NCBI RefSeq assembly: GCF_000422765.1
Contig: NZ_AUGR01000002.1
Span: forward strand, 248,001 to 312,000
DNA length: 64,000 bases
Origin: Neptunomonas japonica DSM 18939
Lineage (GTDB): Bacteria > Pseudomonadota > Gammaproteobacteria > Pseudomonadales > Balneatricaceae
Direction of reading: 5' to 3'
The position numbers and the translations under genes are program-made. Positions within the stretch are counted from its first letter, which is position 1. Each line of letters begins with the position of its first letter. Under the pieces are notes generated by a model that ran no database searches, was not told where the DNA came from, and saw nothing but the letters and a program-made list of their open reading frames with translations. This document shows, piece after piece, positions 9,830-19,602 of the stretch.

Positions 9830-10960
9830 CTAGCGAGCCAGTATCTGCTCCAGCGCTTGTTCAAACCGAGAGACTGCGGTATCAACGTCATACAGTTTGT
9901 CTAAGCCAAACAAGCCAAGCCGGAAGGTTCTGAAGTCTTCAGGTTCATCACACTGCAGGGGAACACCGGCAGCGATCTGCATACCTTGTGCAGCAAACTT
10001 CTTGCCGTTGTGAATAGATTCATCTTGTGTATAGCTAACAACAACGCCTGGTGCCTGGAAGCCTTCAGCGGCTACACTTTTGATGCCTTTACTGGTAAGT
10101 AGTGCACGAATTTTGTCGCCTAACTCTTGTTGTGCTGCGTGAAGTTTATCGAAACCATATTCTTGAGTTTCTTTCATCACTTGGTTAAAGCGGACAAGGG
10201 AATCAGTTGGCATTGTGGCGTGATAAGCATGGCCGCCATTTTCGTAGGCTTCCATTATTTGCAACCATTTTTTCAGATCGCAGGCAAAGCTTGAGCTTTG
10301 CGTGTTTTCAATTCGGTGGCGTGCAGTTTGGTTTAGCATGACTAAGGCACAACAAGGAGATCCGCTCCAGCCTTTTTGAGGGGCGCTGATGAGAATATCC
10401 ACACCACATGCTTCCATATCCACCCAGATAGTACCTGAGGCGATACAATCCAAAACGAAAAGCCCTCCTACGCAATGAACAGCATCGGCTATCGCTTTAA
10501 GGTAACCATTCGGAAGAATCATCCCTGAAGAAGTTTCTACATGGGGTGCGAACACAACATCGGGCCGCTCTGCTTTAATCTTAGCAACTACTTCTTCGAT
10601 TGGAGCTGGAGCAAAGGGTGCATCAAATGCATCTGACGTTTTGCGGGCTTTCAAGACGGTGCAAGCCGAAGGGATGCTGCCCATTTCTAAGATTTGAGTC
10701 CAACGGTAACTGAACCAACCGTTTCTGATAACCATGCATTTTTTGTCGCTGGCAAATTGGCGGGCAACAGCTTCCATACCAAATGTGCCACTACCAGGAA
10801 CGACTACAGCAGAGTGAGCGTTGTAGACCCCCTTTAAAGTGCGAGATATGTTGTTCATTACGCCTTGGAATGACTGGGACATATGGTTAAGAGAGCGATC
10901 AGTGTAAACCACTGAGTATTCAAGAAGGCCATTAGGGTCAATATTAGATATTGTGTTCAT
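9830..10960 (-). CDS. class V aminotransferase, likely alanine/serine-glyoxylate type
   Basis: 376 aa PLP fold-type I enzyme. The PLP lysine is K196 in ISAPQKGWSG; VVVPGSGTFGMEAVARQF (52-69) is the phosphate-cradle region and VLDCIASGT holds the PLP-ring Asp. Closest known groups are alanine-, serine- or aspartate-glyoxylate aminotransferases and 2-aminoethylphosphonate transaminase. No phosphonate genes are nearby, while glyA, sdaA and glycine-forming dehydrogenases are, so glyoxylate/glycine exchange is favoured (inference). It heads the minus-strand run aminotransferase-GlcG-glyA-sdaA. Confidence 0.8.
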   Translation of the reverse strand: MNTISNIDPNGLLEYSVVYTDRSLNHMSQSFQGVMNNISRTLKGVYNAHSAVVVPGSGTFGMEAVARQFASDKKCMVIRNGWFSYRWTQILEMGSIPSACTVLKARKTSDAFDAPFAPAPIEEVVAKIKAERPDVVFAPHVETSSGMILPNGYLKAIADAVHCVGGLFVLDCIASGTIWVDMEACGVDILISAPQKGWSGSPCCALVMLNQTARHRIENTQSSSFACDLKKWLQIMEAYENGGHAYHATMPTDSLVRFNQVMKETQEYGFDKLHAAQQELGDKIRALLTSKGIKSVAAEGFQAPGVVVSYTQDESIHNGKKFAAQGMQIAAGVPLQCDEPEDFRTFRLGLFGLDKLYDVDTAVSRFEQALEQILAR

Positions 10961-11400
10961 TGTGCTTTCCGTGAAATTAAATTGTTATTTTTCATAATAC
11001 TGCCTTGGTGTTATTTCTAAGGCAAGTGGATTTGCTTGTTTTTTATTCAATTATTTTTAAAGTACTTATAAAACAACAGGTTATGTTTTGTATTTTTAAT
11101 GCATAAGCTACGTTTATGCTAACTATCATAAATTTGATAGATGATTGAGTAAGTACTTAAAAAAGTTGTTTAAATATTTATAACTTGTTGAAATAAATGA
11201 TTTATTATGAATTTTAATGAGGTTTTATATTTTTTCTTTTTCAGCTGTTATTAGTTAATTTGATTTATATTTGATGAAAATTTGACTTAGAAATTTCATA
11301 TAATTATAAATGTAACCTTGGTTTCACTTCAGGCTCTGCTGAATAGGTCGCAGTGTTGGTCGTTGATACGTTATTTACAGTTATGATTGAGGAGAAGAAT
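10961..11400. other. 440-bp AT-rich divergent spacer
   Basis: Separates the aminotransferase and ETF-QO genes. Strongly AT-rich. A 6-bp hairpin TGCCTT...AAGGCA lies near 11001-11024. Promoters for both directions must be here, but none is clear enough to place. I see no gene. Confidence 0.5.
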
Positions 11401-13050
11401 ATGGAGCGGGAAGCGATGGAGTTTGATGTCGTTATAGTAGGCGCTGGTCCTGCTGGACTTGCAACTGCTTGCCGTCTAATGCAACAGGCGCAAGAAAATG
11501 CGTCAGAACTCACGGTTTGTGTCGTTGAAAAAGGGTCTGAGGTTGGAGCGCATATTTTATCCGGTGCTGTGATCGAAACTCGAGCACTAGATGAGTTGTT
11601 CCCGGACTGGCAGTCGCGTAATGCTCCATTGAATACTCCCGTAACTGAGGATCAGTTGTTCCTGCTTAAAGATGCAGAAACAGCACAAAAGTTACCTAAT
11701 ATGCTAGTGCCTAAAACTATGCATAACATGGGTAACTATATTGCCAGCTTGGGGAATTTCTGTCGTTGGTTAGCGGAGCAAGCAGAAAGCTTAGGCGTAG
11801 AAGTCTTCCCTGGCTTTGCTGCTTCAGAAGTGCTTTTCAGAGAAGATGGCAGTGTAAAAGGTATTGCTACCGGTGATATGGGCATTGGAGCTGATGGCCA
11901 GCCTAAAGACAGCTATATGCCTGGAATGGAGTTACATGCTAAGTACACAGTTTTCTCTGAAGGCTGTCGTGGGCACTTGGGTAAACAGTTGAACCAGAGG
12001 TTTAATTTAAGTGAAGGGGTGGATGCCCAACATTATGGCCTAGGTATGAAAGAGCTGTGGGATATTGCCCCTGAACTGCATCAGCCTGGCCTTGTATTGC
12101 ATGGGACGGGATGGCCGCTAAGTGGTAACGCCAGTGGAGGGTTCTTCCTCTACCATACGGACAATTGCCAGGTGGTGGTGGGTCTGATTGTTGACCTTAA
12201 CTATGACAACCCTTATCTAAGCCCCTTTGATGAGTTTCAAACGATTAAACAGCACCCCGTCTTAAGACAGTATCTTGAAGGAGGAAAGCGTGTTTCCTAT
12301 GGTGCTAGAGCTATAACCAAAGGCGGTTTGAATGCTTTGCCACGTATGACCTTTCCAGGTGGTTTACTGGTGGGCTGTGATGCTGGCACGTTGAACTTCT
12401 CTAAGATAAAGGGGACGCATACGGCTATGAAATCCGGCATGCTTGCCGCAGAAGAGATTTTTGCTGCGATTAGTGCGGGTGAGGACGAAACTAAAGAGCT
12501 GGATGGCTACCAAGAGCGTTTTGAAGCATCTTGGTTACATGATGAACTATATCGTAGTCGCAATTTTGGGCCTGCGTTACATAAGTTTGGCATGGTTATG
12601 GGCGGTGCATTTAATTTTGTCGACCAGAATATATTTAAGGGAAAACTGCCTTTTACACTGCATGACAATAAAGCAGACTATGCTCAGTTAAAGCTGGCTA
12701 AAGAATTTTCTATGATTAATTATCCGAAACCGGATGGTAAAATTAGCTTCGATAAATTGTCTTCAGTCTTTCTCTCAAACACGAACCATGAAGAGGATCA
12801 GCCCTGCCATTTGCAGCTTGCTGATGTTTCTATTCCGCTGACGACTAACCTGTCTATGTATTCTGAACCTGCGCAGCGTTTTTGCCCAGCGGGTGTGTAT
12901 GAAATTATTGAAGAAGAAGAGGGGGCGCGTTTCCAAATTAATGCTCAGAACTGTTTGCACTGTAAAACATGCGATATAAAGGACCCGGCGCAAAACATTC
13001 ATTGGGTCACCCCTGAAGGGATGGGAGGGCCGAACTACCCGAATATGTAG
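11401..13050 (+). CDS. electron transfer flavoprotein-ubiquinone oxidoreductase
   Basis: 549 aa. It takes electrons from reduced ETF and passes them to membrane ubiquinone. The N-terminal FAD motif VIVGAGPAGLATAC is intact. The C-terminal ferredoxin-like domain has cluster cysteines near C495 (RFCPAG) and C518, C521, C524 (NCLHCKTC). The ATG at 11401 follows GAGGAG (11390-11395); a longer GTG-started frame from 11353 is less likely. ETF subunits are encoded at 20.9-22.7 kb, and the acceptor makes sense for the two flavin dehydrogenases nearby. This gene is also known as etfD/etf-QO. Confidence 0.95.
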   Translation: MEREAMEFDVVIVGAGPAGLATACRLMQQAQENASELTVCVVEKGSEVGAHILSGAVIETRALDELFPDWQSRNAPLNTPVTEDQLFLLKDAETAQKLPNMLVPKTMHNMGNYIASLGNFCRWLAEQAESLGVEVFPGFAASEVLFREDGSVKGIATGDMGIGADGQPKDSYMPGMELHAKYTVFSEGCRGHLGKQLNQRFNLSEGVDAQHYGLGMKELWDIAPELHQPGLVLHGTGWPLSGNASGGFFLYHTDNCQVVVGLIVDLNYDNPYLSPFDEFQTIKQHPVLRQYLEGGKRVSYGARAITKGGLNALPRMTFPGGLLVGCDAGTLNFSKIKGTHTAMKSGMLAAEEIFAAISAGEDETKELDGYQERFEASWLHDELYRSRNFGPALHKFGMVMGGAFNFVDQNIFKGKLPFTLHDNKADYAQLKLAKEFSMINYPKPDGKISFDKLSSVFLSNTNHEEDQPCHLQLADVSIPLTTNLSMYSEPAQRFCPAGVYEIIEEEEGARFQINAQNCLHCKTCDIKDPAQNIHWVTPEGMGGPNYPNM

Positions 13051-13065
13051 TTGCTCAGTTTTATG

Positions 13066-13110
13066 CCTGTGGTGCTGTTGTAAGCCTCTGTCGCATCACA
13101 GGTCTTTTTC
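13066..13110 (+). terminator. terminator after ETF-QO gene
   Basis: A 10-bp stem with one G-U pair (13066-13075 with 13093-13102) and a 17-base loop is followed by TCTTTTTCT. It starts 15 bases after the stop codon. Confidence 0.7.
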
Positions 13111-13222
13111 TACTATTTCCCTTCCTAACAAACTTCCCCTTTTTTAAACCAGTATGGCTTATTAGGTAGCTGCAATCTAAGATCGGTAACTATTGGCAAA
13201 CTCATCTCTTTTTTTAGACATA

Positions 13223-13245
13223 AAAAAGCCCGGCTGGAGCCGGGC
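13223..13245 (-). terminator. terminator of dehydrogenase 1
   Basis: A 7-bp GC stem (13228-13234 with 13239-13245) and a 4-base loop are followed on the minus strand by a run of T. It lies about 35 bases after the stop of the gene at 13279. Confidence 0.85.
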
Positions 13246-13278
13246 AAACGAAGTAGGAGATACTTCAGTCATGAAAGT

Positions 13279-15711
13279 TTAGCCGTTAGACTTAAGACGC
13301 TCATTTTTCAGATCGTAGTTGCACTGTGGCACTGGTTTAGCTGGGTATTTAGTGCCAAGAATCTTAACCGTTAACTCCTTGTCTTTAGCATCAACATCCA
13401 AGAAGGCTAACGCTAGACTTGTGCCTGTTCTGTGGCCATAACCACCCGAGCTAACTTCACCAACAATTTTGTCATCGTGGTAGACCGGTTCCATGCCCGT
13501 AGATGCATCAACATTAGTGTCCACTTCAAGCAGCATTAGCTTGCGCGTAACCCCCGCTGCTTTTTGTGCAATAAGAGCCTCTTTACCTTGGAAGTCAGCT
13601 TTATCACTATCAAGCTTAGCGAAGAAGCCTAGGTTGGATTCAAGCAATGTGTACTCAAGTGTCAGATCGTGAGCCCACATTGGGTAGCCTTTCTCAAGGC
13701 GCATGGAATCCATGGCTCGTAGGCCGAAGTCTGAGATGTTGAACTCTTTACCTGCATCATTAAGTGCATCGTAGATAGCTGTTTGATGCTCGATAGGGTG
13801 ATGGATTTCCCAGCCAAGTTCACCAACAAAGTTCATGCGAATAGCGCGAACTGTTGCGCCTGCAATAGTGATTTCTTGGCTTGTGAACCATGGAAATCCT
13901 TCGTTGCTTAGATCAGCATCAGTCGCTTTAGATAAGACTTTACGAGCATTAGGGCCTGCAATAACGAGCGTGCCGTAATTACGCGTAATATTAACTAAAT
14001 TAACCGAACCATCTTTAGGTAAACGCTGTGTTAACCAGTCTTCTACAAGTAGCTCTGCTGCAGCGGGAGCCATCATATAGTAGCTACCGTCTGGCAATTT
14101 AGTGATAGAAAATTCCCAAGCAACACCGCCTTCTTTTGTAAGAGGGTGGGCTAGAGTAGTACCGCCAATTTTCGTAGGAATACGGTTAGGAGAAATAGAC
14201 TCTAACCATGCATGGGCAGCATCGCCGCTAACATCAAACTTAGTGAACGGTGATAAGTCGAGTAGACCTACATTGTTCATTACGTTTTTACATTCAGCAT
14301 CGACAGCGTCGAACCAGTTACCACGACGAAAGCTATGCTCTTCTACTGGCGCAGTGCCTTTTGGCGCGAACCAGCTCGCACGTTCCCAGCCATAGTAAGC
14401 GCCAAATACGGCGTTTTTCTCAGCTTGTTTTTCGTAGATAGGTGCTTTTTTCTGGCCTCGAACAGCTGGGCGCATAGCGTATTCGTTAGGGAAGCCTAAT
14501 TGGTATTCGTTAGCGTAAACTTCTGTACCTTTAGCAACGTTAAACTCTGGAGTTGCGTAGTCACCGAAACGGCGTGGATCAAGTTCCCAGAGGTCTAGTT
14601 CTGGGTGACCATTGACAATCCACTCGGCCATGAACTTACCTGAACCACCACCTTGTACGATACCGAAGTTAAAGCCGGTGCAAACAAAGTAGTTTTCAAA
14701 ACCATGAATAGGGCCGATTAACGGGTGGCCGTCTGGTGTGTAGGTAATAGGGCCGTTGACCACTGTTTTAAAACCAGCATTAGCTGTAATGCCAACTTGC
14801 TCCATAGCGGTACACAAAATATCTTCGATTCGGTCAAGGCTTGGCTGTAGAAGTTCTTGGCCAAATGCAGCTGGGACACCATCCACAGCCCAAGGAATAC
14901 CGCCTTTTTCGTAAGGGCCTAAGATAAAGCCTTTACCTTCTTGGCGTAAGTAGTAAGAAACATCGGGGTCACGCAGCATAGGGAGCATCTGGTCACGCTC
15001 TTCCAGTTCAGGTACGTTATCCGTCACGATGAACTGATGTTCCATGCTATTCATTGGCAGCTGGTGGCCAACCATGTCAGCAATTTCTTGAGCGCGGAAG
15101 CCGCCAGCGTTGACGATGACACCAGCATCAATAACACCTTTTGCTGTTGTTACATTCCAACGACCATTTTCTTGTTGTTCAATGGCAGATACTGGGTTGT
15201 GGCGAACAATTGTTGCGCCGCTAGCACGCGCGCCTGCGGCCAGTGCGTTAGTCACACTGGTTGGGTCGATATGGCCATCCAGTTTATCCCATAATCCACC
15301 GACAAGGCCTGTGGTATCAAGGAATGGGTATAGTTCTTTTAGGCGGTCATTATCAATGATCTCAAGATCTAGGCCACAGATCTCACCCATAGCCGCGACG
15401 CGCTTGAATTCGTCGAAACGTTCCTGCGTATGTGCTAAGCGTACTGCGCCTGTTTGGTGATGGTCTACAACTTGGCCTGTCTCTTCCTGTAGACGGCTAT
15501 ATAGATCGATACTGTATTGCTGTAATTTCATGACATTAATGCTGTTACTAAAGTGCGGAAGATTGCCCGCAGCATGCCATGTAGAGCCAGACGTGAGTTC
15601 CAGCTTCTCTGTCAGCATTACATCAGTACAACCCATCTTTGTCAGATGATAAAGCGTACTTACACCTGCAATGCCGCCGCCAATGATTAACACTTCTGTT
15701 TTATTTTTCAT
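13279..15711 (-). CDS. dimethylglycine/sarcosine dehydrogenase-type FAD-GcvT fusion (1)
   Basis: 810 aa. Order of domains: FAD-dependent oxidoreductase (GGGIAG at 11-16, about 1-380), FAO_M-type linker (about 385-440), GcvT folate-binding domain (about 445-690) and GcvT C-terminal barrel (about 700-800). This is the mitochondrial DMGDH/SARDH layout: the flavin oxidises an N-methyl group and the GcvT part captures formaldehyde as 5,10-methylene-THF. H46 in SGSTWHAAGN matches the histidine that carries covalent FAD in that family. The ATG at 15711 is chosen; the frame upstream has only a TTG. Divergent from a GcvA-like LysR gene. Whether it prefers dimethylglycine or sarcosine cannot be read from sequence. 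Confidence 0.88.
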   Translation of the reverse strand: MKNKTEVLIIGGGIAGVSTLYHLTKMGCTDVMLTEKLELTSGSTWHAAGNLPHFSNSINVMKLQQYSIDLYSRLQEETGQVVDHHQTGAVRLAHTQERFDEFKRVAAMGEICGLDLEIIDNDRLKELYPFLDTTGLVGGLWDKLDGHIDPTSVTNALAAGARASGATIVRHNPVSAIEQQENGRWNVTTAKGVIDAGVIVNAGGFRAQEIADMVGHQLPMNSMEHQFIVTDNVPELEERDQMLPMLRDPDVSYYLRQEGKGFILGPYEKGGIPWAVDGVPAAFGQELLQPSLDRIEDILCTAMEQVGITANAGFKTVVNGPITYTPDGHPLIGPIHGFENYFVCTGFNFGIVQGGGSGKFMAEWIVNGHPELDLWELDPRRFGDYATPEFNVAKGTEVYANEYQLGFPNEYAMRPAVRGQKKAPIYEKQAEKNAVFGAYYGWERASWFAPKGTAPVEEHSFRRGNWFDAVDAECKNVMNNVGLLDLSPFTKFDVSGDAAHAWLESISPNRIPTKIGGTTLAHPLTKEGGVAWEFSITKLPDGSYYMMAPAAAELLVEDWLTQRLPKDGSVNLVNITRNYGTLVIAGPNARKVLSKATDADLSNEGFPWFTSQEITIAGATVRAIRMNFVGELGWEIHHPIEHQTAIYDALNDAGKEFNISDFGLRAMDSMRLEKGYPMWAHDLTLEYTLLESNLGFFAKLDSDKADFQGKEALIAQKAAGVTRKLMLLEVDTNVDASTGMEPVYHDDKIVGEVSSGGYGHRTGTSLALAFLDVDAKDKELTVKILGTKYPAKPVPQCNYDLKNERLKSNG

Positions 15712-15843
15712 TATTTGATTCCCATCGGTCGCAAAAAGTGGAAACAACCACTCGATCTCTTGTAAATGAATATCTATCGATGTTATGAATGTGTTCGACT
15801 AGTTACAAACGATAAATAAAGCCTAGATGGATAAGCTCTACTT

Positions 15844-16734
15844 ATGAAAGATATTTTGACAAATAATATTCAGCTAAATTGGCTCAGAACCTTTGAGGCG
15901 GCGGGACGAAAGTTAAGCTTTACGCTCTCTGCTCAAGAGCTGAATATGAGCCAGTCTGCAGTGAGTCAGCAGATTCAGTTACTAGAACATCATCTGAATC
16001 AGCAACTATTTGTACGTGCGAACCGAGCTATTCAATTAAGTGATGCGGGGCGTTCTTTTTTGCCGCTAGTACAGGAAAGTTTGCGTCAATTGAATGCAGG
16101 TGCCGCGCAAATATTCACACCATTGAATCAGGCCGTGGTAGAGGTCAATGTGAATACGTCATTCAGTGTGTTGTGGCTTGCGACACGATTACAGCGCTTT
16201 AATGCGATATACCCACAAATAACCATTCGCCAATTAGGCACTAACTGGTCTACTGATTTTGATATATCAACAGCAGAGTTAGAGATTCGGTACGGTTCTG
16301 GGACTTGGTCAGGGTACGAGTCTCATCCTTTAGTCACTCCGCTGTTACGGCCTTATTGCTCAATGGCTAATGCTAAACGAATGCGTAACCCATCGGATTT
16401 AGAAGGAGTACCGCTACTAGATGTGATAGGAACTCCACAGGGGTGGAGTGGCTGGTTAGAAAAAATGCAGCTTGACCACTTACAAGATCAAACGCGCCAG
16501 TATATGGATAGCCATGCGACTGCGGTGACCATGGCTGCCAATGGGTTTGGTGTATGCATGATGTACGATGAGTTAATGCGTGAAGGGGTGTTAGCAAGGC
16601 AACTGGTTGCGCCATTTGCGGATAGTATTACCACTGAAGGTAGCTATTATCTGTGTTATCAAGGTGATAAAAACTTATCTGATGCGTCACGTATTTTTAG
16701 AGATTGGTTATTAGGGTCATGGACTGAAAGCTAG
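15844..16734 (+). CDS. GcvA-like LysR regulator
   Basis: 296 aa. Winged helix-turn-helix near residues 12-70 (LNMSQSAVSQQIQLLE) plus the GcvA-type effector domain. GcvA homologues control glycine cleavage or amino-acid genes. It is divergent from dehydrogenase 1 across 132 bases and is followed, 103 bases later, by a second GcvA-like gene in the same direction, so it is the best candidate for control of dehydrogenase 1. The effector is not known. Confidence 0.87.
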   Translation: MKDILTNNIQLNWLRTFEAAGRKLSFTLSAQELNMSQSAVSQQIQLLEHHLNQQLFVRANRAIQLSDAGRSFLPLVQESLRQLNAGAAQIFTPLNQAVVEVNVNTSFSVLWLATRLQRFNAIYPQITIRQLGTNWSTDFDISTAELEIRYGSGTWSGYESHPLVTPLLRPYCSMANAKRMRNPSDLEGVPLLDVIGTPQGWSGWLEKMQLDHLQDQTRQYMDSHATAVTMAANGFGVCMMYDELMREGVLARQLVAPFADSITTEGSYYLCYQGDKNLSDASRIFRDWLLGSWTES

Positions 16735-16837
16735 ATAGATCAAAACCCTAATTTTAATGTGAGAGACACAATAGTATGAATAATGGAATGTATATGAAGC
16801 TTACGTGCCTGTTATTCAGGGGGCGGGAGCAGGGCTC

Positions 16838-17746
16838 ATGAGACGTCATATACCCTCACTACAAGCGTTAAAAGCTTTTGAGGCAACAGCGCGCTTACTT
16901 AGCTTTCAACAGGCGGCAAAAGAGTTGAATGTGACACATTCGGCGATAAGTCATCAGATTAAAAAAATGGAACAGGAGTTGGGAAAGTCTCTGTTTGAAC
17001 GGTTAGGGCGTAGCATTGCACTGACCAGTGTTGGAGCTCAGTATGCATCAGAAATCCGTCAGGCCTTGTATGACATAGAGAACAGCACTTACCGTATATT
17101 TGGTGATCCCGATAAAGGTGATTTATCGGTACAGGTCTATATGGGTATTGCTTCGCGCTGGTTGGTGCCAAGGTTAGGCTATTTTAGGGATCAGTTCCCG
17201 GATATACATATAGAACTCTATAGCTCTTATTATGACTGGGAATTTGAAATAAATGCTGCAGATATCGGTATTATTTACAGTGAAAAAACAGAGCCTGGCT
17301 TGATCTATCAACAGTTGTTTAAAGGTGTTTTAATCCCGGTATGCAGCCCTTCACTGATTGAAGAAAATGGCCCGATAACGGTTGATAAACTACTAGAAAT
17401 GCCTTTTCTGAGTATTGCAGAATCCCCTTTGAACCTACCTAGTTGGTTGAGAAGTGTTGGCTTAACTGAGGGGCAGGTCACTGTTGTTAGTGAACATGAT
17501 AATCATCAACTAGCATTAGAAGCGGCGATTGCAGGGAAGGGCGTGGCTATTGTGCAATCATTTTTCGCCAGTGGTGATATTGCCAATAATAAGCTGGTGG
17601 TGCCAGTAAACCTTCAAGTACCTGAAATTGGTGCTTGGTATCTAGTGCAACCGTCACGCAGCTTGTCTGATTCCAAGATTAATTACTTTGCTCGCTGGTT
17701 ACATCACCAGATAGTTGAAGATAAAACGCTACTGCGCATTAACTAA
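16838..17746 (+). CDS. GcvA-like LysR regulator
   Basis: 302 aa from the ATG at 16838 (a GTG at 16805 would add 11 residues). The start MRRHIPSLQALKAFEATARL is typical of GcvA-group LysR proteins. The helix-turn-helix includes LNVTHSAISHQIKKMEQELG. It is convergent with the ABC transporter operon and tandem with the preceding LysR gene. It may control the transporter or the dehydrogenases (inference from position). Confidence 0.86.
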   Translation: MRRHIPSLQALKAFEATARLLSFQQAAKELNVTHSAISHQIKKMEQELGKSLFERLGRSIALTSVGAQYASEIRQALYDIENSTYRIFGDPDKGDLSVQVYMGIASRWLVPRLGYFRDQFPDIHIELYSSYYDWEFEINAADIGIIYSEKTEPGLIYQQLFKGVLIPVCSPSLIEENGPITVDKLLEMPFLSIAESPLNLPSWLRSVGLTEGQVTVVSEHDNHQLALEAAIAGKGVAIVQSFFASGDIANNKLVVPVNLQVPEIGAWYLVQPSRSLSDSKINYFARWLHHQIVEDKTLLRIN

Positions 17747-17748
17747 AA

Positions 17749-17783
17749 AAGGAAAGACCGAGATAGCCTCGATCTTTCCTTAA
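17749..17783. terminator. bidirectional terminator between LysR and ABC operon
   Basis: A 13-bp stem around loop ATAG has one mismatch on the plus strand that becomes a G-U pair on the minus strand. The minus strand then has a run of T after the stem, so it mainly ends the ABC transporter operon. Confidence 0.7.
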
Positions 17784-17826
17784 TATCGCACTAAAAATAC
17801 TGGCAGAAGTCGTTAAAAACTCTCTA

Positions 17827-18684
17827 TTATGCTTTTCCTTTCCAAGGGATCAGCTTATCTTCCAGCTTACGCATCAGTATATCGATCGCATAACCAATTA
17901 CCCCGACGACAATTACCCCGAGTATTACAATGTCTGTCGCTAGGAATTTACTAGCGGCCATGATCATAAAGCCAATGCCGGATTCAGCGGCAACTAGCTC
18001 AGCGGCAACTACCGTTCCCCAGCAAATACCCATAGCGACACGCATACCGGTAAATATTTCTGGTAGTGAGTTAGGTAAGATTACATGCATCAATATTTGG
18101 CGTTTAGTAGCCCCTAGAGAGTAAGCCGCATGAATTTTAGAAAGCTTAACACTCCCAACACCCGCTCTGGCTGCAATAACCATAATCCAGAGAGCTGCAA
18201 AAAACAGCAGTAAAATTTTAGAGCGCTCACCAATACCTGACCAAATAATGACCAATGGTATAAAGGCTAATGGCGGAATTGGGCGAAAAAACTCCACAAT
18301 AGGGTCAAACCAGCCGCGTATTATCTCGGATAGTCCCATAGCGAAACCCAGAGGTATACCGATTAGGCAGCCCAGAGCAAAGCCGACTAATATTCTGTAT
18401 AGGCTGGCCCATACATGTTCCCAAAGAGTAAAATTTCGGTAACCGTCCTGCGAGATATTAATAAACTGATCCCAGACGGCTGAAGGTGCGGGCCAGAAGA
18501 TGGGGTTTACCAACTCAAGTGCGCTGCCTAGATACCAGGCCATTGATAGCGTAATTACCGAAATGATACTCCAGAAGCGGCCATTGCCTACGGCGGTGGT
18601 GTCGCCAAAGGTGACAGTTTTTCGTTTAGTTAGTCCGTCTGTACTAAGACCGACGCTTTGCTTCAGCGTTTGAATAAATGACAT
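17827..18684 (-). CDS. taurine-family ABC transporter permease
   Basis: 285 aa, about six membrane segments, BPD_transp_1 domain. The EAA loop that contacts the ATPase is visible as SLGATKRQILMHVILPNSLP. It belongs to the TauC/SsuC/NitT group of inner-membrane permeases. It starts 12 bases after the ATPase gene and is last in the operon binding protein-ATPase-permease. The substrate is probably a small organic solute. The location among dimethylglycine/sarcosine-type genes argues for a methylated amine or a zwitterion; the family name argues for a sulfonate. Confidence 0.87.
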   Translation of the reverse strand: MSFIQTLKQSVGLSTDGLTKRKTVTFGDTTAVGNGRFWSIISVITLSMAWYLGSALELVNPIFWPAPSAVWDQFINISQDGYRNFTLWEHVWASLYRILVGFALGCLIGIPLGFAMGLSEIIRGWFDPIVEFFRPIPPLAFIPLVIIWSGIGERSKILLLFFAALWIMVIAARAGVGSVKLSKIHAAYSLGATKRQILMHVILPNSLPEIFTGMRVAMGICWGTVVAAELVAAESGIGFMIMAASKFLATDIVILGVIVVGVIGYAIDILMRKLEDKLIPWKGKA

Positions 18685-18696
18685 TATTTAGGCTCC

Positions 18697-19497
18697 TTAT
18701 TCTTCTGCCTGGCCCATGATTTCTTCTTCCATCTCCCAGATCATATTAAGAATTTCTTCTCTTTTAGCACCGAAATCGGGATCAGCTTTCACATCACGAG
18801 GATCTTTTGTAACGCCTGCTTCAGCAAACGGTAGTGAATATTCTTTTTTAATTCGACCAGGGCGTGGAGCCATAACGAATAATCGTTCGCCCAGGAATAG
18901 GGCTTCTTCAACACTGTGAGTAATTAATATGATGGTTTTGCCAGTCTCTTTCCAAAGCTTTAATACCAAGCCTTGCATCTTTTCACGTGTTAAAGCATCC
19001 AGTGCTCCTAGAGGTTCATCCATGAGAATAACATCGGGGTCATTGGCAAGGCAGCGTGCAAGAGCTACGCGCTGTTGCATTCCTCCAGAGAGTTCGTAAA
19101 TCGCTTTTTCACCAAAATCATGCAAGCCCACAGTTTCTAGAAGATGATCAACTGTTTTTTTGATCTCATCTTTCGGAGTTCCTTTCATCGTTAAACCAAA
19201 GCCGATGTTTTCAGCGACGCTTAACCATTCAAACAAGGCTCCTTGCTGAAATACCATGCCTCGATCAGACCCTGGGCCGTGGATTTCAGTAGATGCTAGT
19301 TCAACGGTGCCATCTGTTGGCGCAAGGAAACCTGCAATAATGTTTAATAGGGTACTTTTACCACAGCCGGAAGGACCCAGAATGGACAGCAATTCACCCT
19401 GCTTTAGGGAGAATGAGACGTTTTCAAGTGCATGAACTTGTTCACCGCTAGGTGTATCAAATACCATGGACACGTCATTAACAACTAGATCAGACAT
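18697..19497 (-). CDS. taurine-family ABC transporter ATPase
   Basis: 266 aa. Walker A is GPSGCGKSTLL, the Q-loop is MVFQQGALFEWLSV, the ABC signature is LSGGMQQR and Walker B is VILMDEPLGALD, all intact. TauB/SsuB type. It energises import through the adjacent permease. It lies 105 bases after the binding-protein gene and 12 before the permease gene, so the three are probably cotranscribed. Confidence 0.9.
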   Translation of the reverse strand: MSDLVVNDVSMVFDTPSGEQVHALENVSFSLKQGELLSILGPSGCGKSTLLNIIAGFLAPTDGTVELASTEIHGPGSDRGMVFQQGALFEWLSVAENIGFGLTMKGTPKDEIKKTVDHLLETVGLHDFGEKAIYELSGGMQQRVALARCLANDPDVILMDEPLGALDALTREKMQGLVLKLWKETGKTIILITHSVEEALFLGERLFVMAPRPGRIKKEYSLPFAEAGVTKDPRDVKADPDFGAKREEILNMIWEMEEEIMGQAEE

Positions 19498-19602
19498 AGC
19501 TATTTCCTTAAAACAAAAGAATTAATAAAGTGTGTAGGGCATCAGAGCAGCTAATATCTACTGCCCTGATGCGTCCAGGCCGAAAGACCTGTTAAGAGAT
19601 TA

